From assembly GCF_001427105.1 (NCBI RefSeq), contig NZ_LMGI01000003.1, forward strand, positions 660,618-724,617: DNA of 64,000 nt. The letters run 5' to 3'. Below, in pieces: positions 9,533-17,814 of this stretch (positions are counted from its first letter, which is position 1; every line of letters starts with the position of its first letter). The translations under genes were made by a program, and so were the position numbers. The stretch comes from Sphingopyxis sp. Root154. Its GTDB lineage: Bacteria; Pseudomonadota; Alphaproteobacteria; Sphingomonadales; Sphingomonadaceae. The notes below the pieces were generated by a model. It was not told the origin of the DNA, made no database searches, and saw nothing but the letters and a program-made list of their open reading frames with translations.

Positions 9533-9972
9533 GCGTTCCAGCGATCCGCGCGCGTCCCATCGCCCTCGCGCGGTTCGACCCAGCGAACCCGCCCGTCGGC
9601 AAAGGTCTCGCGCTTCCACAGCATGACGTCGGTTTTCAGCCGGTCGATCAGGAACTCGCATGCCGCGAGCGCCTCGGCGCGGTGCGGGCTGCTGGTGAGG
9701 ACAAACACGATCGTCTCGCCCGGCACCATCGCGCCGACGCGGTGGATCAGGGTCAGCGCCGAAAGCTGCCAGCGATCGGCCGCGGCATGCGCCAGATCGG
9801 CGAGCCCCGCCGCGGTCATCGCGGGATGATGATCGAGGAACAGCTCGGTCAGGTCGCCGTCACCGCGCACCCGCCCGATGAAGCTGGCGCTTGCGCCATG
9901 CCCGCCCGCATCGTGCAGGTCGAGTTCGGTGGCGATGTCGATCGCCGCGGGCTGGACCGCGACGCGAATCAT
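9529..9972 (-). CDS. moaE: Molybdopterin synthase catalytic subunit MoaE
   Basis: This 147-residue protein is the large subunit of molybdopterin synthase, which turns cyclic pyranopterin monophosphate into the dithiolene of the molybdenum cofactor using the thiocarboxylate on MoaD. The conserved lysines are Lys113 and Lys120 in the motif KTDVMLWKRE, and the HHPAM segment near residue 48 is typical. It overlaps moaD by 4 nt, so the two subunits are probably translated together. It is the last gene of the pgsA-moaD-moaE run. Confidence 0.95.
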   Translation of the reverse strand: MIRVAVQPAAIDIATELDLHDAGGHGASASFIGRVRGDGDLTELFLDHHPAMTAAGLADLAHAAADRWQLSALTLIHRVGAMVPGETIVFVLTSSPHRAEALAACEFLIDRLKTDVMLWKRETFADGRVRWVEPREGDGTRADRWNA

Positions 9973-10226
9973 CCGCCGGTCACCGGCGGAAACAGCGCGA
10001 CCTCGCGTGCCCCGGTAAGTGGCGCGTCGAGGCCCATCATCACGCCGTCGATTGCGGCACGGATACGCTGCGGTTCGGCAAAAGCGACCTGTCCGCGCGC
10101 ATCACGCGCCGCAAGCCACGCGATCAGCGCGCCCACATGCGTGACGTTCGCCGGGACATCGACCGTCTCGTCGGCGACTCCCATGCGTTCGCGCACCCAG
10201 GCGAAATAGGCGATCTCGAGTGTCAC
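9969..10226 (-). CDS. moaD: Molybdopterin synthase sulfur carrier subunit MoaD
   Basis: This 85-residue ubiquitin-fold protein ends in the Gly-Gly that is adenylated and then thiocarboxylated (FPPVTGG). It supplies sulfur to MoaE, which follows with a 4 nt overlap. The body shows the expected beta-grasp pattern and length. It sits 7 nt downstream of pgsA and is likely cotranscribed with it. I see no other cofactor genes (moaA, moaC, moeB) in the window. Confidence 0.93.
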   Translation of the reverse strand: MTLEIAYFAWVRERMGVADETVDVPANVTHVGALIAWLAARDARGQVAFAEPQRIRAAIDGVMMGLDAPLTGAREVALFPPVTGG

Positions 10227-10233
10227 CCGACGT

Positions 10234-10806
10234 TCAATCCATATGCTTCAGGCCGACGCGCAGATAGTCCCAGCCGGTAATCAGCGTCAGCACCGCGGCG
10301 CCCCACAACGAGGCAAGCCCGACGGTCTTGATCCACGCCATTTCAGGCAACGCCCCCGCCAGGATCAGCGCGCCGAACGCGACGAGCTGAAACGTCGTCT
10401 TCCATTTGGCGAGCTGCGTCACCGGCATCGACACCTGCAGCGTCGCGAGGAATTCGCGGAGGCCCGATACGATGATTTCGCGCAGCAGGATCATCAGCGC
10501 GGCGATGACATGATAGCCGGCGATGTCGCGGGTGAAGACCAGCAGCAGGATAACGGCCGCGATCATGATCTTGTCGGCGATCGGGTCGAGAAATGCCCCC
10601 AGCCGCGACACGATTCCGCGCGAGCGTGCAACATAGCCGTCAAAATAATCGGTAATGCCCATCAGGCAGTACAGGCCAAAGGCGAGCGCATAGTCGATCG
10701 GCTTCGGCTGGTGCGACCCTTCGACCACTCCGGGCCACAGCAGGAACAGCAGGATCGGCACCGCCAGGATACGCGATAATGTCAGGATGTTAGGAAGGCT
10801 GAGCAT
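10234..10806 (-). CDS. pgsA: CDP-diacylglycerol-glycerol-3-phosphate 3-phosphatidyltransferase
   Basis: This 190-residue integral membrane enzyme makes phosphatidylglycerol phosphate, the committed step to phosphatidylglycerol and cardiolipin. The complete CDP-alcohol phosphotransferase signature is visible: Asp53, Asp56-Gly57, Ala60-Arg61, Gly70, Asp74 and Asp78, with exact family spacing. The N-terminus (LPNILTLSRI) is typical of PgsA. It heads a minus-strand run with moaD and moaE and is divergent from an LplT-like transporter, which may act on related lipids. Confidence 0.94.
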   Translation of the reverse strand: MLSLPNILTLSRILAVPILLFLLWPGVVEGSHQPKPIDYALAFGLYCLMGITDYFDGYVARSRGIVSRLGAFLDPIADKIMIAAVILLLVFTRDIAGYHVIAALMILLREIIVSGLREFLATLQVSMPVTQLAKWKTTFQLVAFGALILAGALPEMAWIKTVGLASLWGAAVLTLITGWDYLRVGLKHMD

Positions 10807-10941
10807 GTTCGCTGTCGGCGTGTCCGTTCCAAAATGGGCTTTGACCCCGAATGCCCTAACCGATAAGCCCCCCCGGCGACAACCGAATTGCCTGAGGCGG
10901 CGGCCGGTGTTGACATGTCGGGCTGTAAAAATGGATATTCA

Positions 10942-12237
10942 ATGACCGGTTCCTTTGCGCTGCTGAAACAACGCAGGTTCCTTCCGCTCTTTGTCACGCA
11001 GCTCCTCGGCGCCTTCAACGACAATCTGTTCAAGAACGCGATGGTGCTGTTCGTCGTTTATGGCGTGTTCAACGACGAAGCGTCCGAAACATTGTTCAGC
11101 GCGGTAGCGACCGGCCTGTTCATCCTGCCATTCTTCCTGCTCTCGGCGCTCGCCGGACAACTCGCAGACACGCGCGACAAGGCGCGGATCATCCGCATCG
11201 TCAAATTCTGCGAGATATTGATCATGCTCGTCGGCGGCACCGGGCTGGTGCTCGCCTGGCTGGGTTTCGCGGTCCACCTGATCGCGATCCCGCTGATGAT
11301 GCTCGCGCTGTTCGCGATGGGCATCCATTCGACCTTCTTCGGCCCGATCAAATATGCGATCCTGCCGCAGCATCTGAAAAGCGACGAAGTTCTCGCGGGG
11401 ACCGGGCTCGTCGAGGCGGGAACCTATATCGCGATTCTCGCCGGCACGATCCTCGCCGGGATCATCGACGTCGAATGGGCCGCGCTCGGCGTCGTCCTCG
11501 TCGCCGCGATCGGCTATTGGACCGGTCGAAAGGTGCCGCCCGCCCCGCCCGAACATGAAGAAACGGGCATCGACTGGCATATCGTCCGCTCGTCGATCAC
11601 GCTCGTTCGCGGCACGATGCACATCCCGAGGCTCTATCTGGCGATCCTGTCGATCAGCTTTTTCTGGACGATCGGCGCCGTGCTGTTCATCCAGTTCCCG
11701 CCTCTGGTGAAGAATATCCTGCACGCCGACAAAAGCGTCGCCAGCCTTTTCCTCGCAATCTTCTCGATCGGTATCGCGATCGGCTCGGTCGCGGTGAACC
11801 GGTTGCTGAAGGGGAAGGTATCGGCGCGATACAGCCCCGCCAGCGTCATTGTCATGGGCCTGTTCGTCGTCGCCTTCTATTGGGTCTGCCGCAACTGGGA
11901 GCATGATCCGTCGGGCGTGATGTACGGCATATCGGGCTTCCTGGACCACGCCGACGTCATTCCGCTGCTGCTCAGCCTGCTCGGCATTGCGATCAGCGGG
12001 GGCATGTTCGTCGTGCCGCTCTATGCCTTCCTCACGACCACCGTACCCAAGGACCAGACCGCACGCACCGTCGCCGCGAACAATATCGTCAATTCGGGCG
12101 CGATGGTCGCGGGATCGCTGCTCGCGATGGGCTTGGGCTTCGCCGGCGTCGGCGTCGTCGACCAGTTGCTGATGAGCGCTGCGATGTGCCTGGTGTCGGC
12201 GTGGCTCGCGCAGAAGCTGCACCGCGCCTGCGATTGA
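10942..12237 (+). CDS. MFS transporter, LplT-like
   Basis: This is a 431-residue permease with about twelve membrane spans. The N-terminus FLPLFVTQLLGAFNDNLFKN is the hallmark of the LplT group and of the transporter domain fused to acyl-ACP synthetases, which move lysophospholipids across the inner membrane. The start at ATG 10942 is chosen because the family begins there; in-frame candidates at 10888 and 10915 add a leader and none has a strong ribosome site. The lysophospholipid role is inferred from resemblance and from the divergent pgsA. No acyltransferase domain is attached. Confidence 0.8.
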   Translation: MTGSFALLKQRRFLPLFVTQLLGAFNDNLFKNAMVLFVVYGVFNDEASETLFSAVATGLFILPFFLLSALAGQLADTRDKARIIRIVKFCEILIMLVGGTGLVLAWLGFAVHLIAIPLMMLALFAMGIHSTFFGPIKYAILPQHLKSDEVLAGTGLVEAGTYIAILAGTILAGIIDVEWAALGVVLVAAIGYWTGRKVPPAPPEHEETGIDWHIVRSSITLVRGTMHIPRLYLAILSISFFWTIGAVLFIQFPPLVKNILHADKSVASLFLAIFSIGIAIGSVAVNRLLKGKVSARYSPASVIVMGLFVVAFYWVCRNWEHDPSGVMYGISGFLDHADVIPLLLSLLGIAISGGMFVVPLYAFLTTTVPKDQTARTVAANNIVNSGAMVAGSLLAMGLGFAGVGVVDQLLMSAAMCLVSAWLAQKLHRACD

Positions 12238-12243
12238 TCGAAT

Positions 12244-12468
12244 TCAGAGCAGAAACATCATCGTCGCGGTAAAGAAGATCGCGAAGCTCTGAAGAAACAA
12301 GCGGAAATCATTGGCCGAAAAGATTGTGACGGGCTGGCGATGAGCCGCCAGCGCGGCTCGCAACTCGCCCTGCCAGTCGGCCGGCGCGCTGAGCCGCGCG
12401 ATGACCAGCTGCCGCTTGCCATGATCGCGAACGCGGCTGCGAATGTCGATTTGATCGTCCGAGTCCAT
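12244..12468 (-). CDS. Small tail-anchored hypothetical protein
   Basis: This 74-residue frame has a polar, charged first half (DQIDIRSRVRDHGKRQ), then one hydrophobic C-terminal segment (LQSFAIFFTATMMFLL), which would place it as a tail-anchored inner-membrane protein. It lies 6 nt from the end of the convergent MFS gene. Its start falls 94 bp beyond the convergent end region of RNase T2, so it is not nested in another gene. I do not recognise a family. It is supported by position and by the sensible amphipathic-plus-anchor layout only. Confidence 0.5.
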   Translation of the reverse strand: MDSDDQIDIRSRVRDHGKRQLVIARLSAPADWQGELRAALAAHRQPVTIFSANDFRLFLQSFAIFFTATMMFLL

Positions 12469-12562
12469 GCTGGCGAAGCTAGGACCATGTTAACGAGTCG
12501 ATAAGGTTAAAAGAGAGTTAACGCGGCGCCGTCCCGCACTGGCACGCTTTCCCGGATTCGCC

Positions 12563-13285
12563 TTAACGCGCGGGCATCGGTCTAACCCGGATCTGGCGAC
12601 CGTCTTTCGCCCCCGCCTGAAACGGCTTGCACCTTGTCGGCTTCATGCGCGGCCCCAGGCACAGTCGCACCTCGTCGAGCCATCCCTGCCGGTCGACCGA
12701 CACGGCGATCATCGGCGCGGCCACCCCCGGATTGACCGCGGAAAAGGCGCGGCGAATGCTGGCTGCGGTTTGCGGCTTGGCGGCGAGCGCCTTCATGTCG
12801 GGAAAGCGGACGGCGCGGAAAAGGATTTCGGCCGAGCGAAAATAGGCCGCAGGGTTCGGGCTCATGCAGGTGCCGTGTTTCGCCCATTCGTGCTGGAGCA
12901 GCTGTGCCGACGGGGTCATGCACATATGCTTTTTCAGCACCGGCTGCGGTACGATCTTCGCCGGGCGGCACCATTGCGGATAACCCGGGTTATCCGTTTC
13001 GGGCCACAGTCCGTGCAGCACCCAGCCGAAACGGCCATTCTCGCCCGAACATTGAAAGCGGTCGCGCGCATCGCGCGGATTGCGTACATCGGCGCAATGC
13101 TGCGGCGACCAGCTCATGGCTAACAGATAACCGGTGATCGCTGGATTGCGGGCGGCTTCGCCGCGCTTGGGCTGTTCAAGGCGCGGCACCGGAATCCGGT
13201 CGGGCGGCGAGCAAGCTAGCGATTGCGTCTGCGCCTGCGCCGCGACCGGCATTAACGCCAGCGCAGCGGCGCTAAGCCAGCGCAA
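12563..13285 (-). CDS. Ribonuclease T2 family protein
   Basis: This 240-residue secreted endoribonuclease has a signal peptide (MRWLSAAALALMPVAAQA). Both catalytic segments are present: CAS1 WVLHGLWPE with His91, and CAS2 HEWAKHGTC with Glu133 and His137. It cleaves RNA through 2',3'-cyclic phosphates, probably in the periplasm, where it may serve nutrient salvage. The eight or so Cys residues fit the disulfides of the family. The start overlaps the end of nadC by 14 nt, which suggests translational coupling. Confidence 0.93.
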   Translation of the reverse strand: MRWLSAAALALMPVAAQAQTQSLACSPPDRIPVPRLEQPKRGEAARNPAITGYLLAMSWSPQHCADVRNPRDARDRFQCSGENGRFGWVLHGLWPETDNPGYPQWCRPAKIVPQPVLKKHMCMTPSAQLLQHEWAKHGTCMSPNPAAYFRSAEILFRAVRFPDMKALAAKPQTAASIRRAFSAVNPGVAAPMIAVSVDRQGWLDEVRLCLGPRMKPTRCKPFQAGAKDGRQIRVRPMPAR

Positions 13286-14120
13286 AATCGAGCCCGACGT
13301 CCGCTGCCGGCGCCGATTGGGTCAGCCGCCCGACCGACACATAGGTCACGCCGGTTTCGGCGATCGCCCGGATCGTATCGAGCCGTACCCCGCCCGACGC
13401 CTCGGTCGGCACCTTGCCGCCGACCAGCGCCACGCATTCGCGAAGCTCGTCGAGCGTCATATTGTCGAGCAACAGATGCGTCGCCCCGGCGCTCAGCGCG
13501 GGTCCGACCTGCGCGACGCGATCGACCTCGACGATGATGTCCGCGATTCCCGCTTTGACCGCGCGGTGCACGGCTTCCTCAACCGTTCCCGCAACCGCTA
13601 CATGATTGTCCTTGATCATCGCGGCGTCCCACAAGCCCATGCGATGGTTGGTCGCCCCGCCCATGCGCGTCGCATATTTCTCCAGCACGCGCAGGCCCGG
13701 GATCGTCTTGCGCGTATCGAGCAAGGTCGCGCCGGTCCCGGCGAGCGCGTCGACATATTGCCGCGTCATCGTCGCGATGCCCGACAGATGCTGGACGGTG
13801 TTGAGCGCCGACCGTTCGGCTGTCAGCATCGCGCGCGCATTGCCCGACAGGCGCATCAGGTCGCTTCCCGATTCGACCTGCGCACCTTCCTTGGCCAATA
13901 TCTCGATTTCCATGCCGGGTTCGAGCGCCCGAAAGAACCGCTCGGCGATCGGCAGTCCGGCGACGGTGATCGCATCGCGGCTGTCCATCACCCCGCCGAA
14001 ACGCGCGTCGGCGGGTATGGTCGCCATCGAGGTAATATCGCCTCCCGCCCCCAGATCCTCGGCCAGCGTGGCGCGGACGAAGGCATCGAGGTCGAAATCG
14101 GGCAAGGAAAATTGGGTCAT
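13272..14120 (-). CDS. nadC: Nicotinate-nucleotide pyrophosphorylase (carboxylating)
   Basis: This 282-residue enzyme converts quinolinate and PRPP to nicotinate mononucleotide, carbon dioxide and pyrophosphate in de novo NAD synthesis. The start at ATG 14120 (MTQFSLPDF) is chosen over an upstream ATG because AGGG precedes it and homology begins there. Family landmarks are LDTRKTIPGLRVLEKYA, the NHRMGLWDAAMIKDNH segment and ASGGV near the end. NadA and NadB are not in the window. It overlaps the RNase T2 gene downstream. Confidence 0.96.
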   Translation of the reverse strand: MTQFSLPDFDLDAFVRATLAEDLGAGGDITSMATIPADARFGGVMDSRDAITVAGLPIAERFFRALEPGMEIEILAKEGAQVESGSDLMRLSGNARAMLTAERSALNTVQHLSGIATMTRQYVDALAGTGATLLDTRKTIPGLRVLEKYATRMGGATNHRMGLWDAAMIKDNHVAVAGTVEEAVHRAVKAGIADIIVEVDRVAQVGPALSAGATHLLLDNMTLDELRECVALVGGKVPTEASGGVRLDTIRAIAETGVTYVSVGRLTQSAPAADVGLDFALA

Positions 14121-14215
14121 GGACCCTGCGATAATCAGCCCGCCCAGCAAATCAACTTGACGTTTACGTCAACTGGCGCTGACATGGGTGCAAATAGACA
14201 AATGGAGAGGTCCCC

Positions 14216-15352
14216 ATGCAATCCCCGATCTGCGCGATGCTCGACATCGAATTTCCGCTGCTCGCCTTTTCGCATTGCCGCGACGTCGTCGTTGCCGTGT
14301 CAAAGGCCGGGGGCATGGGCGTATTTGGCGCCGCAGCGCTGCCCCCCGAGCGGCTTGAGGAAGAGCTCGCGTGGATCGACGAGCATATTGGCGGGCGCCC
14401 TTATGGCGTCGACCTTATCGTCCCCAACAGTTTCGTCGGAAAGGGTGAGGCGCGGTCCTCCGCCATCGCGAAAGTGCCCGAGACGCATCTGAACTTTGCC
14501 GTCGGCCTGCTTGAAAAACATGGTGTCGATCCAGCTGGCTTGTCCGAGGCGATGGGGGGTCGGCGGAGCTTCGGCGACAATATGCATGAGGACGGCGCCG
14601 CAAAATTGCTCGAGGTCGCGTTCCGCCACCCGATCGCGCTGATCGCCAACGCGCTCGGCGTGCCCCCGCCGTTGATGTTGGAACTCGGCAAGCGCCACGG
14701 CGTGCCCGTCGCGGCGCTCGTCGGGACGCGCGATCATGCGCTGACACAGGTCCGCGCCGGGGTCGATATCCTCGTCGTCGCGGGGGGCGAAGCCGGCGGA
14801 CATTGCGGCGAAGTCGCAACGATGGTGCTCGTGCCCGAGGTCGCAGCTGCGGTCGAAGCCGTCGGCGCGAACACGCCGATCCTCGCCGCGGGCGGTATCG
14901 TCACCGGGCGCCAGATGGCGGCAGCGATGGCGATGGGCGCGCACGGCGCCTGGACGGGATCGGTGTGGCTCACCACCGCCGAGGCCGAAACCAATCCGGT
15001 CGTAAAAGAAAAGATGCTCGCGGCGTCGTCGCGCGACACCGTGCGCTCGAAGAGCCGTACCGGCAAACCGTCGCGCCAGCTCCGCTCGCCATGGACCGAC
15101 GCATGGGAGGCCGAAGGCGCGCCGAAACCGCTGCCGATGCCGCTTCAGTCGCTGGTCAGCGAACCCGCACTGCGCAAGGTCGATAAATTGTCCGAGGGCG
15201 GCCATGAAGGCGCCAAGGCACTTGCGACCTATTGGGTCGGTCAGGGCGTCGGCCTGATGAACGAAGCGATGGGCGCCGGGCAGGTCGTGCAGGAGTTCAA
15301 GCGAGACTGGGTCGCCGCGTGTGAGCGGCTCAACGGTTTTATCGGTGACTAG
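14216..15352 (+). CDS. Nitronate monooxygenase family flavoprotein
   Basis: This is a 378-residue TIM-barrel FMN protein of the NMO/2-nitropropane dioxygenase superfamily. GAGAGG precedes the ATG. Landmarks are KAGGMGVFGA near residue 30, VVAGGEAGGHCGE around residue 188 and AAGGIVTGRQMAAAMAMGA around residue 223, the phosphate-binding turn for FMN. The family oxidises alkyl nitronates or related acids; many members are named only by homology. It stands alone between nadC and a shared terminator. Confidence 0.88.
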   Translation: MQSPICAMLDIEFPLLAFSHCRDVVVAVSKAGGMGVFGAAALPPERLEEELAWIDEHIGGRPYGVDLIVPNSFVGKGEARSSAIAKVPETHLNFAVGLLEKHGVDPAGLSEAMGGRRSFGDNMHEDGAAKLLEVAFRHPIALIANALGVPPPLMLELGKRHGVPVAALVGTRDHALTQVRAGVDILVVAGGEAGGHCGEVATMVLVPEVAAAVEAVGANTPILAAGGIVTGRQMAAAMAMGAHGAWTGSVWLTTAEAETNPVVKEKMLAASSRDTVRSKSRTGKPSRQLRSPWTDAWEAEGAPKPLPMPLQSLVSEPALRKVDKLSEGGHEGAKALATYWVGQGVGLMNEAMGAGQVVQEFKRDWVAACERLNGFIGD

Positions 15353-15356
15353 GCAA

Positions 15357-15382
15357 AAAATCCCCGCCGAAGCGGGGATTTT
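15357..15382. terminator. Bidirectional intrinsic terminator
   Basis: An 11 bp perfect stem (AAAATCCCCGC paired with GCGGGGATTTT) encloses a CGAA tetraloop. Its A/T ends give a U-run in both directions. It lies between the convergent nitronate monooxygenase gene (ends 15352) and the cyclophilin gene (ends 15389) and can serve both. Confidence 0.9.
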
Positions 15383-15388
15383 CCTAAA

Positions 15389-15835
15389 TCAGCTGACAGT
15401 AGCCTTGACAATCTTGCCGGGCTCGCGCGGCGGCTCGCCCTTCGGCAGAGCGTCGACATTTTCCATGCCTTCGATCACTTCGCCCCAGACGGTGTATTGC
15501 TTGTCGAGGAAGCGCGCGTCGTCGAAGCAGATGAAGAACTGGCTGTTCGCGCTGTTCGGGTTCTGCGCGCGTGCCATCGAGCACACGCCGCGGACATGCG
15601 GTTCGCTGCTGAATTCCTGCGGCAGGTCGGGAAGCTCGCTGCCGCCCATGCCGGTGCCCGTCGGGTCGCCGCCCTGCGCCATGAAGCCGGGGATCACGCG
15701 GTGGAACACGACATCGTCGTAGAAACCTTCGCTCGCGAGGCCGGTAATGCGCTCGACATGCTGCGGAGCAAGGTCGGGGCGAAGGCGGATGACAACATCG
15801 CCGGTCGACAGCGAAAGGGTGAGAGTGTCGGACAT
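15389..15835 (-). CDS. Cyclophilin-type peptidyl-prolyl cis-trans isomerase
   Basis: This 148-residue protein starts at 15835, where AGGAG lies 8 nt upstream; a longer frame from 15898 has no such site. The cyclophilin core is complete: FHRVIPGFMAQGGD (residues 44-57, with catalytic Arg46), ARAQNPNSANSQFFI and the closing VWGEVIEGM. There is no signal peptide, so it acts in the cytoplasm as a folding helper (PpiB type). It is followed by the bidirectional terminator. Confidence 0.94.
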   Translation of the reverse strand: MSDTLTLSLSTGDVVIRLRPDLAPQHVERITGLASEGFYDDVVFHRVIPGFMAQGGDPTGTGMGGSELPDLPQEFSSEPHVRGVCSMARAQNPNSANSQFFICFDDARFLDKQYTVWGEVIEGMENVDALPKGEPPREPGKIVKATVS

Positions 15836-15991
15836 GGTAGAGCTCCTGTGGTCTATGTTGGCGGTCCCATAGCCGGGGCGGTGGCCAAAGCCACGCATTA
15901 AATCGCGAAAGGGCGTTCGCGGCGTTGCTATCCGCGGGCCGCAGCACTAGGGGAAAGCTCGAACGCCGCAACTGTCAGGGAGGACCGCGCG

Positions 15992-17443
15992 ATGGACAAA
16001 CGCGAAGAATCCCTGCCGCCGGAAGATGTTGTCATCACCGACGACCGCGACCGCGAACAGCTGGCACGCGAAACCGACACCGAACTCGACGAAGACGACC
16101 GGCTGAAGCCCGAATTCGTGCGCGACGTCATCGAGCTGGCCGAAGCCGGCGAAGGCGAAGCGGCGCGCGAACGCATCGGCCGCCTGCACCCCGCCGATAT
16201 CGCCGACCTGTTCGAACTCGCGCGCGCCGACGAGCGGCCGATGCTCGCCGCCGTCCTCGGCGACATGCTGTCCGCCGATGTGCTGGCGGAAATGAACGAT
16301 TATGTTCGCGAGGAACTGATCGATCTCCTCGCTCCCGAGCAAGTGGCCGAACTCGCCGCCGAACTCGATACCGACGACGCCGTCGCGATCATCGAGGATA
16401 TGGAGGAGGACGAGCAGCAGGCCGTTCTCCAGGCGATGGAACCCGAAGATCGCGCCGCGATCGAGGACGCCCTCTCCTTCCCCGAGGAATCCGCCGGGCG
16501 CCTGATGCAGCGCGATCTGGTCGCGGTGCCCGAGCATGTGACCGTCGGTGACGTCATCGATCGGCTGCGCGAAGATACCGACCTCACCAGCGATTTCTGG
16601 GAAATTTACGTCGTCGACCCGCGACACCGCCCGGTCGGTACGTGCCAGCTTAGCTGGATTCTCCGCACGCCGCGCGATATCGCGATCAGCGACGTGATGA
16701 AACGCGAGCAGACGCTAATCCCGGTCGACATGGACCAGGAAGAGGTCGCGCTGCGCTTTCAGAAATATGCGCTGATCTCTGCCGCAGTGGTCGACAAGGG
16801 CGGACGGCTCGTCGGCATGATCACGGTCGATGACGTCGTCCACATCATCCAGGAAGAGGCCGGCGAAGACATATTGCGCCTGTCGGGTGCCGGCGACGGC
16901 GACATCAACGAACCGATCCGTGAGACATACAGCGCGCGAGTGCGCTGGCTGATCGCCAATCTCGGCACCGCGCTCGTCGCCTCGTCAATCGTCGCAATGT
17001 TCGGCGGCGCGATCGAGCATATGGTCGCGCTCGCGGCGCTGATGCCGATCGTGGCGGGTGTCGGCGGCAACGCGGGAACGCAGACGCTGGCGGTAACCGT
17101 GCGCGCGCTCGCGATGAACCAGCTCACCGATTCCAACAGCTGGCGCGCGATCTGGCGCGAAATGAAGATCGCCCTGCTCAACGGCGGCACGATAGCGCTG
17201 ATCGCGGGAACGGCGACCGCGCTATGGTTCGGCAATCCTCAGCTTGGCGCTGTTATCGCGGCGGCCATGGTAGTGAACATATTTGTGGCAGGCGTGGCCG
17301 GGGTGGCGATCCCGCTGCTACTCGATCGGCTCGACCAGGACCCCGCCGTCGCGAGTTCGATTTTCGTCACGATGACGACCGATTCCATGGGATTTTTGGC
17401 CTTCCTGGGCCTCGCGGTGCTCAGCGGATTGACCACACTCTGA
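15992..17443 (+). CDS. mgtE: Magnesium transporter MgtE
   Basis: This 483-residue magnesium channel has GGGAGG 9 nt before its ATG. Domains in order are an acidic N-terminal helical domain (residues about 30-155, with repeated LHPADIADL and LLAPEQVAEL segments), a CBS pair (about 160-290) and five membrane spans. The pore signature GGNAGTQTL is present near residue 365. The acidic cytosolic part senses intracellular magnesium and closes the pore when it is plentiful. A strong hairpin follows the gene. Confidence 0.95.
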   Translation: MDKREESLPPEDVVITDDRDREQLARETDTELDEDDRLKPEFVRDVIELAEAGEGEAARERIGRLHPADIADLFELARADERPMLAAVLGDMLSADVLAEMNDYVREELIDLLAPEQVAELAAELDTDDAVAIIEDMEEDEQQAVLQAMEPEDRAAIEDALSFPEESAGRLMQRDLVAVPEHVTVGDVIDRLREDTDLTSDFWEIYVVDPRHRPVGTCQLSWILRTPRDIAISDVMKREQTLIPVDMDQEEVALRFQKYALISAAVVDKGGRLVGMITVDDVVHIIQEEAGEDILRLSGAGDGDINEPIRETYSARVRWLIANLGTALVASSIVAMFGGAIEHMVALAALMPIVAGVGGNAGTQTLAVTVRALAMNQLTDSNSWRAIWREMKIALLNGGTIALIAGTATALWFGNPQLGAVIAAAMVVNIFVAGVAGVAIPLLLDRLDQDPAVASSIFVTMTTDSMGFLAFLGLAVLSGLTTL

Positions 17444-17478
17444 GGGCAAGTTACTGAAATTCAAGCGATTCAAAAAGC

Positions 17479-17515
17479 TCCGAAAAAAAATTAATTGTCG
17501 CAATTTTTTTTCGGA
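17479..17515 (+). terminator. Likely mgtE terminator hairpin
   Basis: A perfect 14 bp inverted repeat, TCCGAAAAAAAATT against AATTTTTTTTCGGA, has a 9 nt loop and begins 36 bp after the mgtE stop. The eight-T arm acts as the U-run. It is AT-rich and symmetrical, so it could also work in the other direction. Confidence 0.65.
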
Positions 17516-17546
17516 ACTTATCCGCCACTTTGGTCGTTTCCCATTC

Positions 17547-17633
17547 GAGCAGCGGTCATCGCCCCCCCGCAGCGCTGCTCAGCAACATTGGCCCGGCCCG
17601 CATTCCCTCCCCCCCCTCGAAGCGTGCCGGGCC
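17547..17633 (+). promoter_or_regulatory. Two inverted repeats upstream of the entericidin-like gene
   Basis: GAGCAGCG (17547-17554) pairs with CGCTGCTC (17573-17580), and GGCCCGGC (17590-17597) pairs with GCCGGGCC (17626-17633). Both are perfect 8 bp arms in the 120 bp before the small lipoprotein gene. They could form successive leader hairpins or be operators. No U-run follows, so they are not ordinary terminators. Confidence 0.4.
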
Positions 17634-17663
17634 ATTTTGCAACAAATCCTGAGAGGTAGAAAT

Positions 17664-17792
17664 ATGACGAGTTACCGCGCAATCCTTCTCGCCCTGATGG
17701 CAAGCTTTCTTGTCGCTGGCTGCAACACGGTAAAGGGTGCCGGTCGCGACATCGAATCTGTCGGTCAAGCTGGCAGCGATGCCATCGACTAA
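17664..17792 (+). CDS. Entericidin-like small lipoprotein
   Basis: This 42-residue gene has GAGAGG about 7 nt upstream. The product has a short hydrophobic signal (AILLALMASFL) and a lipobox VAGC, with the lipidated Cys at residue 20, followed by NTVKGAGRDIESVGQAG. This short tail with GxGxDI and a Ser/Gly-rich end is the signature of the entericidin EcnA/EcnB family, in which the two E. coli proteins act as antidote and toxin. Here there is only one copy, so a toxin-antidote pair cannot be claimed. It is probably an envelope-stress lipoprotein. Confidence 0.85.
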   Translation: MTSYRAILLALMASFLVAGCNTVKGAGRDIESVGQAGSDAID

Positions 17793-17814
17793 TCAGGACT
17801 GAGACTAACTTACC

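Noticed and set aside
17664..17792. Entericidin toxin-antidote pair
   Set aside because: Only one small lipoprotein gene is present. No second ecn-like frame with a lipobox was found on either side, so a toxin-antidote system cannot be claimed.
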